A stretch of DNA of 64,000 nucleotides from Hypoxylon rubiginosum (GCA_902806565.1 CADCXA010000027.1:1736001-1800000), one strand, 5' to 3'. Counted from the first letter of the stretch, positions 1 to 11,300 are shown. Program-made: numbers and translations. Notes: a model not told the origin generated them from the sequence alone.

Positions 1-180
1 GCGGAAGGTTCTTCTTTTGGCCTTCGTGCCCGTGGGGTTGTGGGTTTGAGTATCTTATTTTGCTGCTGCCACCTTCGCGGCCGCCAGCAGGGCCCCGGCG
101 AGAGATGGAATCGAAGTATCTCTCTGCCGCCGACCCTGCTGGCGGTGGCGTCCTGGGAATGTAAGCACTGCAGCCGGCGC
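1..180 (-). pseudogene. Broken tandem copy of part of the neighbouring unknown gene
   Basis: On the minus strand about 28 codons (roughly 62-150) are almost identical to codons of the gene at 852-2891 (its bases about 1720-1805). The shared peptide includes RQQGRRQRDTS and IPSLAGAL, with Pro changed to Leu and Thr to Ala further on. In the parent frame the copy then hits TAA (at about 54-56) where the parent continues AAKEIS. Downstream sequence (1-55) is still weakly alignable but shifted by indels. The copy runs off the left edge, so its full extent is unknown. It reads as a diverged tandem duplicate. It could be the end of a shorter paralog, but its internal stop relative to the parent favours a relic. 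Confidence 0.55.
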
Positions 181-851
181 CCAGTATGTGATAGAAGCAC
201 AACCGCCGGCGCGGCCGTCCATCAAGGTGTCTGTACCGGAGCCGGCGCCCTGGCGGCGTTTGTTCTCTTCTCACTACCACCAGGTAACCTTAACCAAGTC
301 AGAACTCGGTTCAGCCGGTCCTCGGTTGGCGCGTCAGCCAGCCAGCCCCCGAGGGCGGCCTTGGCGGCCGTGTAAGCTTCCTAGGATTTGTTGAATTGCT
401 GTATCTGTGCTGCTAGGCTGCGCATCAACACCAGGGCAGGCGCTGGGTAGGGTTGGGGATTGTAGGATGCCACTGACTTGACAGCAGGGCCACAGAGGTT
501 AGAGGAAAGGCCACACCACCCCTTTTTATACAGTGCCGGCCTCGTGCAGGCCGCCTGCGACAGGTTGCGGCAACCATGCACGAGGCGCACCATGAATCTA
601 ACACCCTGCGCCCAAGGGATGGCGGAGGTATCCGTGAGTTGCATGGGGCCCGCACCGCCTCAAAGTGATGGCAAGGGCTGCCGGGCTTTGAGCCCCAAGA
701 GGCGTACCCCGGGCGTCGTGCCGTCGCAGTTGCGGCACGAGGCTGCGCAAGGTGCCTCCTGGGCGGGAGCATTCTCGGGGTGACTTCTCTTCCCAGTAGT
801 GAAGGCCACCGCGAGCAGCGGCCACCTGCGACTGAGACAGAGGGCGGCCGT
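181..851. other. GC-rich flank without a supported gene
   Basis: This is the 3' flank of the unknown minus-strand gene, at roughly 60% GC by eye. Open frames on both strands (for example minus 425-865 and 598-987) fit what high GC alone gives. The minus frame 598-987 overlaps the gene's last codons in another frame, so an unrecognised extra intron near 850-990 that extends the protein cannot be excluded. No domain is recognised. Confidence 0.4.
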
Positions 852-2891
852 CTAGGCGCAGCCACCTCCAGTCGCCGACGTGCCAGGTGCCTCGTCGACT
901 GTACCGGCGATCTCTGGGAATGGTAGTGCTTCTGGGGACGGCGCGCCAGACCTGCACTCCTTCGCTGCCTGAGAGCTTGACGGACAACTTGTGGCCGTCG
1001 AGGCAGCGGACCCGCCGCGGCTTGCCGAGTCAGAGTCTAAACCGGAACCCGAGTCGACGGCGAACCGGACATTTTTCTTGGGAGAATGCGCGGCCGTTGG
1101 ACTCCCGGCCCCCTCGAGTGCCGTTAGAGGGGCGGAACTGACGCCTGCCTCAACACGCAGGACCGGACCGGCCTCTAAGCCTGATAGGGATTCCGGCGTC
1201 TCAGACCCCAGTAGACGAGGGCCCCCCAGTGTCTCCGAAGCTTTCTCGTTTCCGGCCCCTCTGTCCAGTCCGTGAGGTAGGCTATCCTCAATCGGAGGAT
1301 ATTGTCGGGAGGCTGGGGGATCTTGCAGGGAGAAGTGGTGAAACGCGGCCGCGGCGGGCGGATCGTCTCTGAGCAGCTCCGCCCGGGCAGAGGACGCGAT
1401 CTTGGGGTGGCCAGTCCTGTGCAAATGGCGGTGCAAGGCCAGGTGCAGAGCGTCGTAGTCGAACGTCTCATCAGCTGCTGCTATTCCAGCGTTGCGGATG
1501 TTACCCCGGCCCGGTACCTCGTGATGGCCGTTGTCGATGGCCCACGAGACCCACTGCATAGGCAGAGGTACCTGCGCCTCCAGGTGCCTGTAAGCGGCCC
1601 GGAGCCTGCCGTCGGGGTAGAAGAACCGCGGGTCCAGTGACGGCGGTGCTGCTAGCCGCGCCGGCTTCTTTCCGGCAGCTTTGGTCGAGTGAGAAGTGTG
1701 GGTCTGAGAAATCTCTTTTGCTGCTGTTACTTTTGCGGCCGCCGGCAGGGCCCCGGCGAGAGATGGAATCGAAGTATCTCTCTGCCGCCGACCCTGCTGG
1801 CGATTGAAATCCCTGGGGTCGAGGACCATGGCAGCTCGCCGCAGGACGGAGGCGGCTGCGCACCGTATGCAATGGATGGCGCCACCGCCGCAGCGAGGTG
1901 CGCGTCGGAATTCGCGTTGGCGGGCCCCCACCACAATCGGTGGGCAGATTCGGTCCTCCCCTGGTTTCAGAGCCAGGTGGCCCGCCCCTGGTTGCAGGGT
2001 CACCGCAATTGGTGTCTCTGTACGAGTGTCGACAACAGCAACACACCCCCCATGTGACATGGGGAATGGACTGGAAACATCCATCGTCAGGCCGGAGTTG
2101 TGCTTCACAAACTTGTCCTTGTTTTCGTCGAGCCACGACCGAAAGGCTTCTTGACTTGGTAGTGCGGCGACACCGTGCTTCCTGTGTTGCATGATGGTTA
2201 GCGTGCTATACATGTGGTTGGAAACGGCGGGATATCCCAAGTTGATTGTGCAAATAGGAGTTAGGGGTTAGGGGTTTGCTGCCGGGTAAACTCACTCAGT
2301 GTGCTCAAGGAGCAACTTAGTCATGATGAATCTAGCACCCGCGCTATTAGGCTCGTGATGGTCGTCCTCACTAGACTCTTCTACAATGGCTTTGTGTTTG
2401 TGCTTGGTCGGAGCCTGGTTTGAGGGTGTCTCCTTGGAAGGAGTCACAGTCGAAGTCTCCATTTGACCTGAGGAGGTGGGTGTCTCCTGGCCATGTTGAG
2501 ATTTGGTAGGTCTCAGGTCAGAGACAGAGGAGGCCTCGGCAACCGGGTCGCGCTTATTGCCGTCTGATTCGTGCTCTGCTGGTTGTACGGAGGATACATG
2601 TCGAGAGTAGGCCTCTTGCTCGGCTTGCAGTTGAGTGTCAACTTCTACTTGCTCATCTGGCTGAGCCTTGGCAGAGCTGGCAGAGCCAGACCCAATTATC
2701 GAGCTGGCGCGTTGATGGTTAGTAGGAGTTTGCTGAGTAGCCTGCTCTTTTGTCTTGGTGCCCTGCTTGGGGGAGATGGTGCGCCGGCGCTTCGAGGTAG
2801 GCAGCTGGAGGTTGGCTTCAGCCTCCAGTTCTGCGCGTCCCTCTGCGGTGGCTTCCATTTCAGCCCTGCGTCTCTTAGTGAGAACAGGCAT
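852..2891 (-). CDS. Unknown fungal protein, spliced, low-complexity with basic nuclear-type motifs
   Basis: I do not recognise this protein. Two minus-strand ORFs join in frame across a 90-bp intron (2206-2295): donor GTGAGT, CTAAC motifs, acceptor TAG. Exons 2891-2296 and 2205-852 give 650 codons (649 aa). The second ORF has no ATG of its own at its left limit (its first codon is TTG), which supports the join. The N-terminal 200 residues are charged and disordered (KRRRAEME, SKRRRTISPK, EESSEDD), suggesting a nuclear protein. The middle has a more ordered stretch (RSWLDENKDKF) and the C-terminus is Ser/Ala/Pro-rich. An in-frame ATG at 3107 would add 72 residues with two hydrophobic segments, but part of that extension is a 9-bp minisatellite, so I prefer 2891. 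The GC content is well above the flanking region on the right. Confidence 0.5.
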
Positions 2892-3160
2892 CGTGGCGAT
2901 GGGTCTTTGGTTAAATAGATGAGGGACTAGGTAGTGCATGTGTAGATGTGGTGGATGTGGTGGACGTGGTGGACGTGTAAGACTTGTGTAGTGGCAAAAC
3001 ACAAGTGTGAATAGAATGATTGCTAGGACGAAAGCTACTTGATGGTAGGGTGGTGTTGTATGTGCGATGCTGGTTATCACCACAAGCGCAGACAGAAGAG
3101 CGTGCATAGTGTAGAGTGATGGAGGGAGAGGAGGAGAGGGAGAGAACGAAGGAAAATTGT
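2892..3160 (-). promoter_or_regulatory. Probable 5' leader and promoter of the unknown gene
   Basis: On the minus strand, a pyrimidine-rich tract (complement of about 3117-3160) lies just upstream of the ATG at 3107 and of the chosen start at 2891. CT-rich tracts near the transcription start are common in expressed genes of filamentous fungi. The leader also contains a short 9-bp tandem repeat at 2945-2977. Promoter assignment is inferred from position and composition only. Confidence 0.3.
2945..2977. repeat. 9-bp minisatellite (GATGTGGTG, about 3.7 copies)
   Basis: Two exact copies of GATGTGGTG are followed by one GACGTGGTG and a partial copy. It sits in the presumed leader of the unknown gene and, if the upstream ATG were used, would encode a Pro/His-rich stretch. 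Confidence 0.8.
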
Positions 3161-3885
3161 GTGGAAAATACCTTTAAGTGTTCCATCATACATCAGATGG
3201 AATACACACTCAGCTAGTGACGTGTATAGGTGACCAACTGTATGTTTGTATGGGAGATCTAAATCTGAGTGTATCGTGACATTTGTTGTTGTGTGGTGTT
3301 TGGTGCTCACAACATCTGATGAAAGAAAGAGGAAGAAGCTTTATTTTGGCTCCCACAGAATGAACCAAGTTTAAATAAATTCATAAGCTCTGATTTTGCT
3401 ATGCCGAGAAGTAGATTTAGGGCTACTAGAAGCAGATGAGTCTGCGCGTGGTATTGTCACATGAAATTGGTGGCGTGGTATAGTCGCATCTGTGTGCGCG
3501 TGGTGTAGAGGCATAGATTTTTTGAAGAGAGGTGTAGCCGCATAGGTCGCATACCAAATGTACCAGAGAGAGATGCGTTCTCTGGGAGAGTATCGGTGGG
3601 AGAGTATTAGTGGTATAATACTGCAGTATTAGGATTAGGGTTGCTGTATCTTAGTCACGAGTTTGAACAACGTGCGAATTAGCTCCTTTCTCATAGGGAT
3701 TACGTTAGCAGTTTGTCATGGGGCTTACGTTATTGGCTTCCTTATGCCGAATTCGGAGGGGAATACTGATGCTTAAACAAGGGAATGTTGTTCTGATCTC
3801 CCTGTGCTAAGTGAATCTGGGATATAATGCTGGATAGCATGTGCTATAGCAGGTCTCCTGAATACCCCTAACCCCTATCATGGCA

Positions 3886-4100
3886 AGGAACAAATCGTGC
3901 CTGCTACAGAACAAACTGTGCTTTCAATAGAACAAGGGATACCCCTTGTAGACTATGCCGGAATTCCGAAACAACAAGGGATTCCCCTTGCAGAACAAAC
4001 CGTGCCTTCTATAGAACAGACTGTGCCTATTTTAAATAAACTGCACCTGCTACAGAACAGTCATACATAGGATGGGATGAACCGTGCCTTCTTGAGAAAA
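3886..4100. repeat. Degenerate array of about 22-bp units (AGAACAAACTGTGCC-like)
   Basis: About eight imperfect units of the form AGAACARRYYGTGC plus 6-8 variable bases occur here, starting near 3886, 3908, 3929, 3971, 3991, 4013, 4052 and 4077. Two of them carry a short inverted repeat instead (ACAAGGG...CCCTTGT around 3931-3948, and a near copy at 3973-3990). The units have diverged by substitution, mostly C/T and A/G differences. Confidence 0.6.
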
Positions 4101-4814
4101 ACCCATTCCATTATAGAAGGAATCATACCTACCGTAGAATAATAATCACGCCATGGTGCTTTGGTACTCTCTCAGCAAGGCATGTGGAGCCAACAGCCCT
4201 TGAACTGTTTCAAATTGGAATAGCGCATCTTTGACCTAGAGTCCTTAGGTTTGTCAGGGTTCTAGCCTTCTGGCCTTCGACCTATTGGATAGGAGGGTTA
4301 GCAGTGTTGGTCATGCTTGGTCTGTTGGTGAATAGGGGGCCAGGTTTTCCTAGATAGAGATGGCCGGCCGGGTTCACAGACATGAAGAGTGAGGCACCCG
4401 GCTGAACAGTGAAATGTTTCTATGGCTACCTATATCATATGACACACACCTTCATTTTCAGGTGGATTGGCTGGTTAGCCTGAGAACTGAACCATTCACA
4501 GTCAGTACTCTTCTACATGTGCTCCTCTCACTATGTACGTCTCTATAAGGCTGTATTCGTGATTCCAAGTTGCTCACAACGCGGTTCGAACCCTTTACCG
4601 CCCGATATTGTCTGACCCTTGTCAGATATGCTGGATGTGTCGAATAGAATTATCAAAGCCAGAGATATACCATTGTCACGAGATATATAGCTATAAAGCA
4701 TCTCGGTGTTTGGTGGTGTGCCTCGATTTTCATGGTTATGAGCTTGGTTAGCATTTGATATAAAAGATAATGGGGCCTCAGTGCCCAGGTATATACCTAG
4801 GTGACCCTTTGTAG

Positions 4815-5080
4815 CTAGGTTCGTGGCTTCTCGTGCAACAACATCATTATTTTTGTGCCTTTTGGTTTTGAGTCGTGCCAGATTAGTGAGAATTTGGGTA
4901 TGACCTACCTAATTATTCCTAAACCTACCATTAACGTGGCTGGACTGGTCTCCTCTATTAGCTACCTGGATTATTTTGAATAATAAAGAGTTTTATTGTT
5001 TATCGACAGTCATTCATGTCATAGGATATAAGGCCCAATTACAATGGTCGTAGTATTAGCTTCGCTTTTGTGAAGGTGGT
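4815..5080. repeat. Diverged direct repeat, copy A
   Basis: It pairs with 5480-5645. Two blocks are shared: one beginning CTAGGTTCGTGGCTTCTCG (4815) and ending near GTCGTGCCAGAT, and one beginning TGTCATAGGATATAAGG (5017). The blocks are about 200 bp apart here and about 110 bp apart in copy B, so one copy has an insertion or the other a deletion. Identity is roughly 70-75% by eye. Confidence 0.55.
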
Positions 5081-5084
5081 TATG

Positions 5085-5230
5085 AGCCCTCGGTTAGCGC
5101 AGAGGACATACGCATTCCACTGCAATAGAATATATGATTACGCTATACGATACTCGGATCACTGGGATGCCCTGAGTTTGATTAGTACTGGTAGTAAGGC
5201 ATAGGCGTAGGTTCGATTCAGGTACGGGCT
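5085..5230 (+). other. tRNA-like segment with A-box and B-box (eroded tRNA or SINE-like)
   Basis: TAGCGCAGAGG (5095-5105) fits the RNA polymerase III A-box and GGTTCGATTCA (5210-5220) fits the B-box except for the last base. AGCCC (5085-5089) can pair with GGGCT (5226-5230) like an acceptor stem. ATTC and GAAT (5113-5130) flank a loop containing TGCA. The A-B spacing is about 105 bp, the T-stem pairs poorly and the acceptor spacing is off by 3, so this is not a working tRNA. An eroded tRNA with an insertion or a tRNA-derived SINE fragment are possible readings. Confidence 0.25.
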
Positions 5231-5479
5231 AGAAAATAAATTTTCACATATGAGCCTCTTAGAGATTATATAAGAAATAGCTACCATTTATAATAATGTT
5301 AGGACCATAGCCCTCATTGGGCTACGAGCCTGTTGGTCACCCTTGGGGACCAGATAGGAGTCACGGAGCCCTCGTGGCCATGATAGGGGCTAAGGGGCCT
5401 AGACAGGCTGATGGGTATGAAGGGAGGGATATGTTTCTTTGTCCTGACATCCTGTATATACATGGGACTCGGTAGCCCT

Positions 5480-5645
5480 CTAGGTTCGTAGCTCTTCGTG
5501 CAATAACATAGTTGTTTCCTTATCGCATGGTTGGCATCGTGGCAGATAAGACAGTTCTCTAGTTATATACCATATAATTGGGGTGTGTGTCATAGGATAG
5601 AAAGCGCTATTATATTGATCGTAGTAGTTGCGTCACTTCTACGAC
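5480..5645. repeat. Diverged direct repeat, copy B
   Basis: This is the partner of 4815-5080, with shared blocks at 5480 (CTAGGTTCGTAGCTCTTCG) and 5588 (TGTCATAGGATAGAAAG). The first block ends with GTTGGCATCGTGGCAGAT. That resembles the start of an initiator-tRNA primer-binding site next to an LTR, but this is only suggestive. Confidence 0.5.
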
Positions 5646-6411
5646 AACTGGCTATGCTCGAAGCTGTTTACCTGGTCTATCTTGAACGTGCCGGGTATCA
5701 CTTCTATAGTATCAATGACAGTATCAATGATGTGAGCAGGGAGCCATACTGTAATTGAATACACATAGCAACGAAAAGGAATAAAATTATACTGTTAAAA
5801 GAAACAAACTATCTTAAACTAAGTAGGCACCTAGTCAAGTTTCCAAATAGGTATTTAATTAAAGGGACTAAACACTACGGGTTGCACTTGGAAATCGAAA
5901 ACAACAGCCTTTATACTAATACTACTAACCTAGATGTCTAATTAATATAGAGGCTAGAGGGCCGTAAAGACAACCAGGAATATTACATTATATATGGTAG
6001 CTTTAGGGATAGGAGTTTTACTGTTAGAGATCCATAGTAAAGGCTCAGATCGAAATGCCTCATAATATAATATTAGATTAGAAGATATTGTCAACAGGTT
6101 TGCGTAAAATAATAGATGTAGGCCGATGATAGCAAGCACGCAGAGTAGGAATTAGTCTAACAGTGATTTGTTATTGTTTGCAATATCAAACCAAAGTAGT
6201 ATCGTTACTCAACTGAATAAGGCATCACAAACTACGAGTCATCGCACATTCCAGTCATTAATGTCACTGATACGTTGACGTGGCGGCAAAGCCATCTAAT
6301 TCATCTATATCGTCAGACTTTTAGACCAGCCGTTGGTACAGGGGTATGTCCTCTCGGTATTCCGTGTCTATGGGCTTGCCCGGCATCATCAATTATTTTG
6401 CTTTTACACCT

Positions 6412-8308
6412 TTAGTCATCCCCACCGCCTAGACCCGGAGCTCCCGCTTGCTGCGCCTTCTTCGCGCTGCAGATATCATCAACTCTCAACAAGAGACAGG
6501 CAGCCTGATTACGGATTAGTACGCGACCCAAGTTAGAAAGAAAGAAAAAAAAAGAATCAGGGTTAGCTTACCTCGATGGCAGTCTTGATGCTCTGGAGCT
6601 TGATGGCTTCCGGTTCCCAAATGCCGTACTCCTGCATATCCACGATGGTTCCGGTGTCTCCGTTGATGCCCCACGAACTCTTGCCCTCTGCTTGCTTGGC
6701 ACGAAGCTCCGTAAGAACTCTTACCGGACTAGCTCCGGCATTCTGAACTAGGGTTCGCGGAATGACTTCCATGGCTTCAGCCACCGCCTTGTAAGGCCAT
6801 TGCTGCACGCCCTCAATATTCCTTGCCAGTTGGTTCAGTCGTACTGAAACCGCCATCTCCGTAGCTCCACCGCCTGGCGATAATCTAGGATGGAACATGA
6901 CGTTCCGAGCCACTCCCATGGCGTCCTGAAGATTTCTTTCGATCTCGTTTAGGATATCCTTGGAAGGTCCTCGGAGCAGGATTGTGCAGGCCTTGGGGGT
7001 TTTGCACTTGGTAAGGAAGGTGAAGTATTCGTCGCCGATCTTCTCAATCTCGAACAGCCCACATTTGGTTCCGATATCTGACTCTTGGAGATCGTCTACC
7101 CGATTCACGATGGTCGCGCCCGTCGCTCGGGCTATTCTGTTGTTATCCGTCTTCCGGACTCGGCGTAGCGCGGTGACGTTTGCCTTCATGAAGTAGTGTT
7201 GTGCGAGATCCGAGACGCCCTTCTCCGTAATAACTAAGTCGGGCTTCAAAGCCAGAATCGACTCACACATGGACTTGACCTGCTCTTCCTCAATCTGTAG
7301 GATACGTTCCCAATCTTCTTCTTTTTGTATTTCGATGTTCGTCTGCGATTCTCCCTTCTTGTACTCCAACGGGCAGTCGAGAAGAAGGATCCTCGGGTTC
7401 TCAATCTTCCTTCGCATCTTGGGGTGGGTGATGTCCTTGTTGAGCATCACTCCGTCCAACACTTTACTGTCCTCAATCTCGCCACCCGGGACTTTCTCTA
7501 TACGCGCGTATCGCTTAATATCGACTTCCTGCTTGCCGTTTCCAGCCTCCCAGGAAACGGTTCGGACAGCGTTGAGGGCTAAGCCGCACATCAAGTCGGA
7601 CCATCGAGATACAAACTTGGTGCCGATTGAAGAAGAGATTAGGCCGAACATGGCTTTGTCGTCGTTAACGTCTATGGGCAGGGAAATTTCGTCGATGATC
7701 TCTAGGGCATCCTTGAGGGCATGCTTAAAGGCGGATATGATGACAACGGGGTGGATGTTTCGCTCTAGTTGCGGGAGGGAATATGCGAGGATCTCTCCAG
7801 CTGTCTTGCAGTTAGGAATTTTAATCTTTAGTAGACCATGTAGTAGAGTACGTACCCATGATAATGACCGTCGTTGTGCCGTCGCCGACTTCCTCGTCTT
7901 GCGTTCTACTAAGCTCGATCATGCTCTTGGCAGCGGGATGTGAGACCTCGATCTCTCGAAGGATAGCGTGACCATCGTTTGTGAGCACAATACCGCCCAT
8001 AGGATCCAACAGCATCTTCAGCATAGCCTTGGGACCGAGACATGATCGAATGATATCGGAAACACTAGAGCTTGGGTTTAGCGGGGAAGAGAAAGGGGAC
8101 GATGGATGGCGGGGGAGCCGTACGTTTTCGCGGCAGCAATGTTAGACATCTGAGCTTTTCGGCCAGTCTGTCTTTCACCACTCTGGGTGTCTGTATCTCC
8201 ATATTAGTTGTGTCCTGTAGCAGATCTGCTGCCCTCTGCCCTCTGCCCTCGAAGCTCAGCTCATAATAGATGGAGGGGCTCACTCATAACTACTACGGGA
8301 GCCTGCAT
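6412..8308 (-). CDS. CCT3: T-complex protein 1 subunit gamma (CCT3)
   Basis: This is the gamma subunit of the cytosolic chaperonin CCT/TRiC, which folds actin, tubulin and other proteins using ATP. Exons are 8308-8284, 8190-8124, 8064-7856, 7800-6572 and 6504-6412 (1623 nt, 540 aa, the normal family length). The N-terminus MQAPVVVM continues over a 93-bp intron into TGRKAQMSNIAAAKT. The ATPase signature TQDEEVGDGTTTVII lies near residues 87-101. Subunit-specific landmarks include DLAQHYFMKANVTALRRVRK, KTDNNRIARATGA, LSPGGGATEMAV and WGINGDTGTIVDM. The last exon, past a TACTAAT branch site, supplies AACLLLRVDDICSAKK and a Gly/Asp-rich tail. One residue pair is unusual for the family: VIIM precedes AGEIL where most members have VIIL. 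All introns are short, and no break is seen. Confidence 0.95.
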
Positions 8309-11300
8309 CTTGAAGGTGCGCGGGCGTGTCCCCTAGAAAATTCGACAGTCGAAATAAACCGGTTCAAGCAACAGCTAACGACGGTCTGTATAGTTCGTCA
8401 AATGACAAGGGTTGGGTTTGGAAATGTGGTGTTTTCGAAGCTTGCCCACTACTTAATCCCCAATGTGTTTGTCGCCTAGGCACTTTTAGAACTTTAGAAA
8501 TTTTGGAGAGCTCCCCACGGAAGTGGAAAAGAAATTCACCGTGCAGGCGTTCCACATGTGGGGTTTTCTAGCAGCGCAAGTACACTTTAATTCAACGTCA
8601 AAAGGAATTTTACAGGCAGTCAGGTACTACTGGAGGTAGTACCTAGGACAAAGTACCAAGTAGCAACAATGCACGGTAACTAAATCCCCTCGCAACGTTT
8701 TTAGACTTTTAGACTTTAAATGTTTAGAACAGGTTGCGATTAAAATCATCAGCAAGGTCATATTCTGAGGTTCTAGAAATATTCGCCAGCTTGGGACAAT
8801 AAATGCTACCTACGCACAAGGTAGCCTACTGGCTTGCTTGTTGAGGACCGAAGCCTGGAAGTTCCTCCCAAAGACTTATCTATAGAGGCGAAAGTCCAGT
8901 TACCTACCTACTTACCTACCTAAGTACCTAGCCAAGCGCACGTCTATCTACGTCTAGTAGTAACAAGGAACGATTATGAGGACAGCTTTCCTACTCTGAT
9001 GTTGTATAAATGAGACAAGAAACTCCTCGTCTCGTCCGTCTACAAGCCATTACATTCTACAAGATCCTATGATGAGACTTTTCGAGCGGGAACACAAGTG
9101 CTTCTGGGCGTAGAGGAGAGATGAGAGTCCTAGATATTGAGAGCACTGCGGCAAGTAAATGATGATTTTCCTTACTCAGTGGGTCGAACAAAAGCTATTT
9201 CGTATGGAGAAGGTCGGTAGTGAGAGTATAGACGAATTTTACGGTGTCTATTGCCTTGCTCCTTACACCATAGTTGCATTTCTTAAAGATATTAAGACTT
9301 AGTCTAGGAGATAGGTCATCTACACTCGTGTCTCCCCGCTAAATAACCACCCCTTCTCAAATAGGTTTCGTCTTATTCCATCATTCCCTTAAAGATTGCG
9401 AGTAGACTCTGATGTTATCTGGATACACTACGTTTACCATATTCAACGCTTCCGGATCGAGACCATTCATGGTACTCCTACCTAACCAATCACCTCCGTC
9501 TCGTCATGGATATAGTACGTAAGGACGTAAACCCATCCATCCACAAAGTTCGGATACACCAAGTGTACTGCGGTGATCGCCTAGTCTAGCTCACATTAAT
9601 CAGTGCAGTCGCTTGATGGGCATTCTATATATCGGCTCAATCTAAACTACCCCTGATGTGCTAAGGCAGAGGTCATTCGTTCTATCCACGTAAAAGCACG
9701 CCCGCACGTCTCTTTCATCCTAACAGGCCCCGGGTGGATTACGTCTACCTCTCAGAACGAATCCAGTCCGTTGAAGATAATACTATGTCCTTGGAAATTC
9801 CTGGATGCACATGAATGAAGATATCATTCGCACATCCTTCTCCGGACAAGTAGTCGGGCAGAGAAACCGAGATACCCGGAGGTCTAGGATACGTATCGGA
9901 CCAGACATGCAGTAGTCTACTAAAGCAAGGCCGGTATGCCCTCATTCTTCGTTCGGATCATATGCATCGAGATAAGTATGAACTGTCGCTGGTGCGAGTC
10001 CGTAGCCGACGTTCGATATGTAGGATGAGATAATCCAAGATCGTATTGGAATAGATCTTAGTCCAATACAATACCTATCGCAAAACAGACAAGGCCCAAT
10101 AGGGTATCTCGGGATAGACACTGGACCTTAATCGGTATCCGTACACGAAAGATTAAGGCATAATATCTACATCGCCGATTAGCAAGGCTCTCTCCATTTG
10201 ACAGTGCACAATCGACGATGGTTGAGGTCCTAGGTAGCTTCGAACCTCTACTCTTATGGGCGGTGGCATTCTAACAGAACCCGCGACGGCGACGTCGACA
10301 TCATCATTGTATGACAAGATGTACGATTAGAGCCACGCCCCGCCGCCTGTCGTGGTAGGTAGCAGCGCATTTTTGCCCGGCGCAAGTAAAGTGGTGACCA
10401 CCAAGTAAGCCCAGCGTCGCATCGCCGGCAGCTGCGATCTCGGACGCAAGCACTATGAGAGACAGACAGGACGGCAAGGTGCATGCGCACTCGGTCCCAT
10501 GACTCGCTGGCGTCCGAAGGAAAAAACCGCCGTCGCCGTGCAAAAGAAGAAAAAAATGGGTGTGTTGATGTTGTTGGGTTGCGCGCGTCAGGTAGGTATG
10601 CGAAGAAATTTTCTTCTTTGCCGCCGTCCACTCACAACACCACCATGCTTCCGTTGGGGGCAGCAGCAGCAGCAGCAGAAAAAGAGAGGCAAATTATGTC
10701 TCGCAGCACACAGCGACGATCGCACAAATCGCCGTTCGGGTGGTTGCTGCGTTTTCCTTCTCGATACGCATACAGTGACGGCATTTTGCCATCGTCGCAC
10801 AACACTCATTTACCCGTTTCGAAGAGGGGGTGGTGGCCGCCGCCCGCGCATCAATGCGTGTGTGGTGTGGTGTGTGTGTGTGTATGCCGCCTGTCGTGCT
10901 GCCACACAATCTCATGCGGAAAAAGGACTACGTCGACTATCCCCCCCTGAGCGCCGAATAGTTCAGTTGCACAAGTCACACGCCCGCCACCCAGCCGGTA
11001 AGATTCGGGATAAAAAACATACGTCGGGAGCCATCGCGTACCTAGGTATGTACCCATTTACGGGGACCGGATTGTTCGGGCTCGGATAGTAATTGAGGCA
11101 GGACGCCATTGACTTCTGCTATCCACATCTGGCTCGCAGGCTGTTGCTACAAATCCCGCGCTTTTGCGCGTTGGCTCGTTGCCAGCTGTAAGGGCCTCAC
11201 ATATGGCCTGATAGTTTTATGATCCTCCGGGATAATGAACGGTGATTGGTAATGGGCAGAGAGCCCTCGCGGCAGGGCAGTGTATTCCTAAGACGCTAGT

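Larger units (their letters stand above)
3161..6411. other. AT-richer repeat-debris region without genes
   Basis: There is no ORF longer than about 80 codons with any protein-like character. The stretch holds the degenerate repeats listed separately (3886-4100, 4815-5080, 5480-5645, 5085-5230). Base composition shifts abruptly from the GC-rich block to its left. It looks like decayed mobile-element sequence, but no transposase, integrase or reverse transcriptase motif is readable. Confidence 0.5.

Noticed and set aside
2241..2291. Treating the 462-codon minus ORF as a separate gene starting near 2240
   Set aside because: Its first codon is TTG, not ATG, and it joins in frame to the upstream ORF through a good intron.
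6333..6536. Plus-strand 67-aa ORF downstream of CCT3
   Set aside because: It lies opposite the last CCT3 exon and intron, which are supported by family sequence and splice sites.
10254..11089. Overlapping ORFs on both strands around a GT-rich microsatellite
   Set aside because: No domain, no splice logic, overlap in several frames and repeat-derived composition.
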